Source: Saccopteryx bilineata (Eukaryota; Chordata; Mammalia; Chiroptera; Emballonuridae). From it: 64,000 nt of DNA. The notes below the pieces were generated by a model that was not told the DNA's origin, did no database searches, and saw nothing but the letters and a program-made list of their open reading frames with translations. Both the position numbers and the translations under genes were made by a program. This document shows, one piece after another, positions 59,083 through 64,000 of this stretch (position 1 is its first letter; each line of letters begins with the position of its first letter). The stretch spans positions 66,006,410 through 66,070,409 of the forward strand of contig NC_089495.1 in the NCBI RefSeq assembly GCF_036850765.1, read 5' to 3'.

Positions 59083-61087
59083 AAAAGGCATTGGGAAAGA
59101 AGAAGTAAAGGTTTCACTTTTTGCAGATGATATGATCCTATATATTGAAAACTCCACAAAAAGACTACTAGAAATAATAAACCAATACAGTAAGGTCGCA
59201 GGTTACAAATTAATATACAAAAGTCCATTGCCTTCCTATATGCCAACAATAAAACATCAGAAAACAAACTCAAAAAAAATAATTGCTTTCATGGTTGCAA
59301 CAAAAAAAAATAAAATACCTCGGAATAAACATAACAAAGAATGTAAAGAACCTATATAATGAAAACTACAAAGAATTGTTAAGGGAAATCAAAAAAGATA
59401 CAATGAAATGAAAAAATATTCCTTGTTCTTGGATAGGAAGAATAAATATAGTCAAAACAATTCTATAACCCAAAGTGATATACAAATTTAATGCAATTCT
59501 CATCAAAATTCCAATGTCTTTTTTTAAAGAAATGGAACAAAAAATTATCAGTTCTATATGAAACTATAAAAACCCTGAAGAGCCAAGGCAATCCTAAGGG
59601 AAAAGAATGAAGCTGGGGGCATTATAATACCTGACTTCAAATTATATTAGAGAGCCACAATAATCAAAACAGCATGGTATTGGCAGAAAAATAAACACTC
59701 AGACCAATGGAACAGACTAGAAAGCCCAGAAATAAAACCACATATATATGGTCAAATAATTTTTGATAAAGGGGCCAACAACACAGAATGGAGAAAAGGA
59801 AGACTCTTCAACAAATGGTGCTGGGAAAACTGGAAAGCCACATGCAAAAGAATGAAACTCGACTACAGCCTGTCCCCCTGAACTAAAAACAATTAAAAAT
59901 GGATCAAAGACCTAAATATAAGACCTGAAACAATAAATTACATAGAAGGAAACATAGGTACTAAACTCATGGACCTTGGTTATAAAGAGCACTTTATGAA
60001 TTTAATTCCAAAGGCAAGGGAAGTGAAGGCAAAGATAAATGAATGGGACCACATCAGGCTAAAAAGCTTTTGCACAGCAAGAGAAACTGAGAACAAAACA
60101 AGCAAACAGCCAACTAAATGGGAGATGATATTTTCAATCAACAGCACAGATAAGGGCCAAATATCCAAAATATACAATGAACTCATAAAACTCAACAACA
60201 AACAAACAATCAAATAAAAAAATGAGAAGAGAACATGAACAGACACTTCTTCCAGGAAGAAATATAATTGGCCAACAGATACATGAAAAGATGCTCATCT
60301 TCATTAGCTATTAGAGAAATGCAAATCAAAACTACAATGAGATACCACCTTACACCTGTTAGATTGGCTATCATCAACAAGACAGGTAATACCAAGTGTT
60401 AGAGAGGCTGTGGAGAAAAAGGAACCCTCATCCACTGTTGGTGGGAATATAAAGTAGTACAACCATTATGGAAGAAAGTATGGTGGTTACTCAAAAAATT
60501 AAAAATAAAACTACCATATGAACCAGCAATCCCTCTACTGGGTATATACCCCCAAAACTAAAAAACACTGGTACGTAAAGACATATGCAGCCCCATGTTT
60601 ATTGAAGAATTGTTTGCAGTGGCCAAGACATGGAAACAACCAAAAAGCCCTTCAATAGATGATTGGATAAAGATGTGGTACATATATACCATGGAATACT
60701 ACTCAACCATAAGAAATGATGACTTCGGATCATTTACAACAACATGCATGGACCTTGATAACATTATACTGAGTAAAATAAGTAAATCAGAAAAAAACTA
60801 AGATCTATATGATTCCATACATAGGTGGGACATAAAAATGAGACTCAGGGACATGGACAAGAGTGTGGTGGTTACAAGGGGGGGGGGGGAGGATGGAGAA
60901 GAAGGTGGGGGAGGGGAGGACACAAAGAAAACCAGATAGAAAGTGACAAAAGACAATTTGACTTTGGGTGATGAGTATACAAAATAATCAAATGTCAAAA
61001 TAACCTGGAGATGTTTTCTCTGAACCTATGTACCCTGATTGATCTATGTCATTGCATTAAAATTATTAATAAAACAACAGAATAGTT

Positions 61088-61370
61088 TGTCCTGTTTTCA
61101 ATGTTAAATATAAGCTTAAAATAAAGAAAAATTATTGCAAAGATTCTTAAAGAGCAATAGTAGTACAATGAAATAAAAATGAAATAATTTATACAGCAGA
61201 AACAAGAAAAGAGGTTCTCAATCAGGTGAGTTATTATAATTACCTAGGGAAAAATTAAAAACTACAGCTCTCAGGCTTCACCTTCCACAGGTCTATTTCA
61301 GAACTCTTTCTCTCCACTCCCACCACTTTCTCAGGATTTAGAAAAGAGTCCAATGATTTTGACACCGTGT
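61088..61370 (+). repeat. Possible MER5-like hAT relic
   Basis: 'gaggttctcaatcaggtgag', 'attacctagggaaaaatt', 'cagctctcaggcttcacc' resembles a Charlie/MER5-type layout. Low confidence. Confidence 0.3.
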
Positions 61371-61379
61371 TTCAGAGGT

Positions 61380-61700
61380 GCTATATTTCCAAAAACATTT
61401 ATTCAGTGTCTACCATGTGCTGAGGTTTGGGTTTTGGAGTGAGTTCAAGTTATGAGTGTTAAACTTCCTGTCCTCGAGGAACTCAGTCCACTGAAGGAAA
61501 CAGAGGAGTAGACAAATGTTTGCAATTTAATACTGTAAGTGCTATGGCCATGTACCAGGAGAGTACTTAAACTAAATTGAGGAGGAGAAGGGTATTGCAT
61601 GTTCTCAAAAGAGAAATACTGACCTGATTCTTAAAGGATGTTGGAAAGGTGAAGGCATTTAATAAAGCTTAAAGGGAATAGGAGCCAAAGAAAATGAAAA
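61380..61700 (+). repeat. Ancient mammalian repeat (L2/MIR-like phrase)
   Basis: 'atttattcagtgtctaccat' followed by 'gtgctgaggtttggg', 'ctgtcctcgaggaactcag', 'aagtgctatggcc', 'gattcttaaaggatg' is a familiar order in old mammalian repeats. I do not name the family. Confidence 0.4.
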
Positions 61701-62084
61701 GGCATCAGTAACCCAAAGACTTTCTACTCACTCCTATGGAAACTGGCTTTTATTTTAAAAAATAGGAAACAATTTAAAATATTGTTGCAGGATGTTAATA
61801 AGATAATTTTGTAATTTGAAAATATTGATCTGAGTACATCATGGAGATCCCACCCGAAAGGCTCAAGCTAAAGTTTAATCATAGGACACTTTTATCTTGC
61901 ATAAAGCAAACAGAACAACATTACAAGACTTTTTTTGTGTTCATAATTTAGGGTGGTTATGGTGTAAATTATTTCTCATTTCTGGAGTCTTGACAAATAA
62001 AAAGCAAATGTGAAGTTCATCTGTGAATCAGCCTATAACATCAGTTTGATGGTAATTAATATATAACATTTAAAGCCTTAATGG
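61701..62084. other. Unannotated sequence
   Basis: May continue the ancient repeat before it. Nothing else recognised. Confidence 0.35.
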
Positions 62085-62093
62085 AATTTTCTA

Positions 62094-62434
62094 ATTTATT
62101 TATTTATTTTCTTTTTCTTTTTCCAGAGACAGAGAGAGAGTCAGAGAGAGGGACAGATAGGAACAGACAGATAGGAACAAAGAGAAATGAAAAGCATCAA
62201 TTCTTTGTTGCGGCACCTTAGTTGTTCATTGATTGCTCTCTCATATTTGCCTTGACTGTGGGGCTACAGCAGATTGAGTAACACCTTGCTTGAGCCAGCG
62301 ACCTTGGGTCCAAGCTGGTGAGCTTTTGCTCACCAGATGAACCCGCACTCAAGCTGGTGACCTCGGGGTCCTGAACCTGGATCCTCTGCATCCCAGTCCA
62401 ACGCTCCATCCACTGTGCCACCTCCTGGTCCGGC
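62094..62434 (-). repeat. tRNA-derived SINE, type B, with target-site duplication
   Basis: The reverse complement starts 'gccggaccaggaggtggcac'. Flanked by aattttcta at 62085-62093 and 62436-62444. Confidence 0.93.
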
Positions 62435-62444
62435 AAATTTTCTA

Positions 62445-63845
62445 TTTTATTTTTCCTTACATCTGAACTTCGATGCTTTTCCAATTCTGACTAGGTATAA
62501 CCAATTACTGACTGAGAAATTGGAACGTGGGGGCAGAGTCATTTCCGAGGCTTCTGCTGAGCTACTTACATACAGCTATGTATGTAAGCTACCTACGTGA
62601 GCACAGGATCTATTAAGCAAGGTTTGCATTCTGGTTTTCAGGGCTGACTCTTTAATGCAGAAATCCTACTTGCTGATTTACTTGGCCCCTAAAATTCAGA
62701 CATTCCTCTGACTAAACAGATGAGTTGTACTTTCTCACAGAGGAAAATAAAAACTCAAACATTTCTTGAATATTTTAACCTCTTAAGAATTAGGTCAGAA
62801 TCTCTCTCATGGTATAATAAGCCTTTGAGGACATGGCTTTTTGCCAGCATTCTCCAATTTTATTCTCCTAAATTTTTTTACCTGAACAGCAAGCCTGTAG
62901 TTAACCAATGATATGATGTTTTATTTGGGGTAAAACAGCAATAGAATATGAGAACAAACTGGAATCAATATAATTACTTTAGCATTTGCAAAGTTGTATT
63001 AGTATGACCAGAATTTTCTCAGGTATCCTCTCTTATAGAGTAGAAAGAGCCACTAGGCATTTTGTGATGATCACAACAGTATCCCAAAACAGAAAACACT
63101 GAAAACATAAGCTAATCTTGTCATTACCATAATTACACCCATAAAAATGTGCTCTCAAATGTCATATCTAATAGATAGAAGTCAAGACTGTTAAAGATCT
63201 CAGATTTGACCTAACTTGCAAGCTAACAAGTTAACCTGCTACAGTTTCATGGATTCCATCAGAAGACATGAGACTCCTAGGTCAGAAAAATATACTCACA
63301 GCAATGGCAGTACCCAGAGTACTAGCATTTTTGCTCCAATTCCACAGACCCTGATTTTCACAATAAGACACAAAGAAAGTCAGATGAGACCTAGATATGC
63401 AATGGGGTGAGAATAAGAAACCCGCATTTAGGGAACCTATATATTTTATAATAGAGGGTAAATATTCTTGCCCATTGGTCCTGAAGGAGATATTTTCTCT
63501 CTTATTCTCTCTCTTTTATGGCCTTTGCTTATGAGGGAGATTTTATATTTTAATTTCATTTGCTATATAAACAATCTTGAAAAGTAAGTTTGGAAGTTTG
63601 GAACAAAGGACAATCACATGCACACAACATGTGAAGAAATGTTAAAGACCCGTGAAAAATTGTCTCCCAAAATATAGATAAATACCTAGACACACAGAGG
63701 GATATAATGTTTTAGAGGCAGAGTAGTATATTTTTAAAGGTATCATTGAGTTGTTCTTGTTGTAAACTAATTCACAATGTGCACCCTCAATTTTCATTTC
63801 TCATTGAGGTTTTTATTTTCTATGTATGGCAATAATGTTTTAACC
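62445..63845. other. Mostly unique sequence
   Basis: A short hairpin-forming sequence lies at about 62561-62592 ('gctacttacatac' / 'gtatgtaagctac'). No recognised repeat or gene; frames of about 61-64 codons are incidental. Confidence 0.45.
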
Positions 63846-64000
63846 TATGGACAAGTCCTGCTGAGGGTGAGGACAATGGAGATGGAAAGACCTGACTCCA
63901 GGGACCAGATTCAGTGACGCAGATCCACTTTATTCAGGAAGTAAGCTAGCTTATATACATGGGTTCAGCCTATAGGGTGTTACAGCATGTTCCTCAAAGC
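63846..64000 (-). mobile_element. Second LTR of the 20.1-kb family, cut by the window end
   Basis: Collinear with 20111-20265, roughly 88-90% identical by eye, same orientation. Keeps the 'cactttattcaggaagtaag' (AATAAA on minus) and 'gcttatata' (TATA on minus) segments. Many differences are CpG to TpG/CpA changes. Whether viral internal sequence follows lies outside the window. Confidence 0.85.

Larger units (their letters stand above)
56791..61018 (+). pseudogene. L1 ORF2, reverse-transcriptase and C-terminal part, disrupted
   Basis: RT landmarks in order: '[20 protein letters not shown]' (about 58146-58205), then, after the SINE pair, '[12 protein letters not shown]' (about 59117-59152) with the catalytic FADD. 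C-terminal segments follow up to 'MWYIYTMEYYSTIRNDD' (about 60673-60723). Interrupted by a hAT element, the inverted ORF1 fragment and two SINEs, plus point stops and frameshifts. The 3' boundary is approximate because the stop region is degraded. Confidence 0.85.
51886..61077 (+). mobile_element. Full-length LINE-1, inactive, with nested insertions
   Basis: Carries a 5' UTR (about 51.89-54.40 kb), ORF1 (to about 55.38 kb), a spacer, ORF2 (from about 55.71 kb) and a 3' UTR ending near 61.07 kb. Possible flanking duplication cagagtagtt (51876-51885) / cagaatagtt (61078-61087), one mismatch. After removing a 173-bp hAT element, a ~280-bp inverted ORF1 piece and a ~0.83-kb SINE pair, the L1 is about 7.9 kb. 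Both ORFs have several stops, so it cannot encode working proteins. Confidence 0.92.

Noticed and set aside
58204..59157. Several 100-146-codon frames on both strands
   Set aside because: All fall in the paired type A SINEs.

Overview
The window is mammalian nuclear DNA, almost certainly from a bat. It is AT-rich, holds no intact host protein-coding gene, and is filled with interspersed repeats. Two abundant tRNA-derived SINE types have heads reading GCCCTGGCCGGTTGGCTCAG and GCCTGACCAGGCGGTGGCGC. I recognise these as the kind seen in horseshoe and leaf-nosed bats (Rhinolophus, Hipposideros); the species call is inference. The older layer (MIR, MER5-like, MLT1-like LTRs, decayed L1/HAL1-like sequence) is common to placental mammals.

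Layout. 0-9 kb: MIR and MLT1-like relics, four complete SINEs, and an L1 whose 5' part is inverted and which carries a SINE fragment. 9-16 kb: mostly unique AT-rich DNA with a mariner-like MITE, an isolated L1 5'-UTR (12.3-13.9 kb) and a cluster of three SINEs. 16-20 kb: a 3.7-kb L1 with a 5' inversion. 20-27 kb: a solo LTR on the minus strand, a young SINE, a TIR-bounded MITE, a third inverted L1 and a small L1 ORF2 piece. 28-40 kb: very old L1/HAL1-like sequence, scattered SINEs, a long unique block (31.7-34.4 kb) and a 446-bp TIR element. 40-47 kb: two L1 3' segments sharing the same inversion breakpoint, a composite purine microsatellite, ancient LINE remains and an MLT1-like LTR. 48-50 kb: a hAT element nested in a SINE, and a broken TIMM50 retropseudogene on the minus strand. 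51.9-61.1 kb: a full-length but dead L1 with tandem promoter-like units in its 5' UTR; its ORF2 is broken by a hAT MITE, an inverted copy of its own ORF1 end, and a pair of SINEs. 61-64 kb: old repeats, one SINE, and the start of a second LTR of the 20.1-kb family.

Nothing here forms a gene system. The items most worth a second look are the shared L1 inversion junction (39.9 and 47.1 kb), the CTCF-like core motif carried and tandemly repeated inside the younger SINEs, the tandem units in the L1 5' UTR, the inverted ORF1 fragment inside ORF2, and several DNA-transposon-like elements with clear ends.
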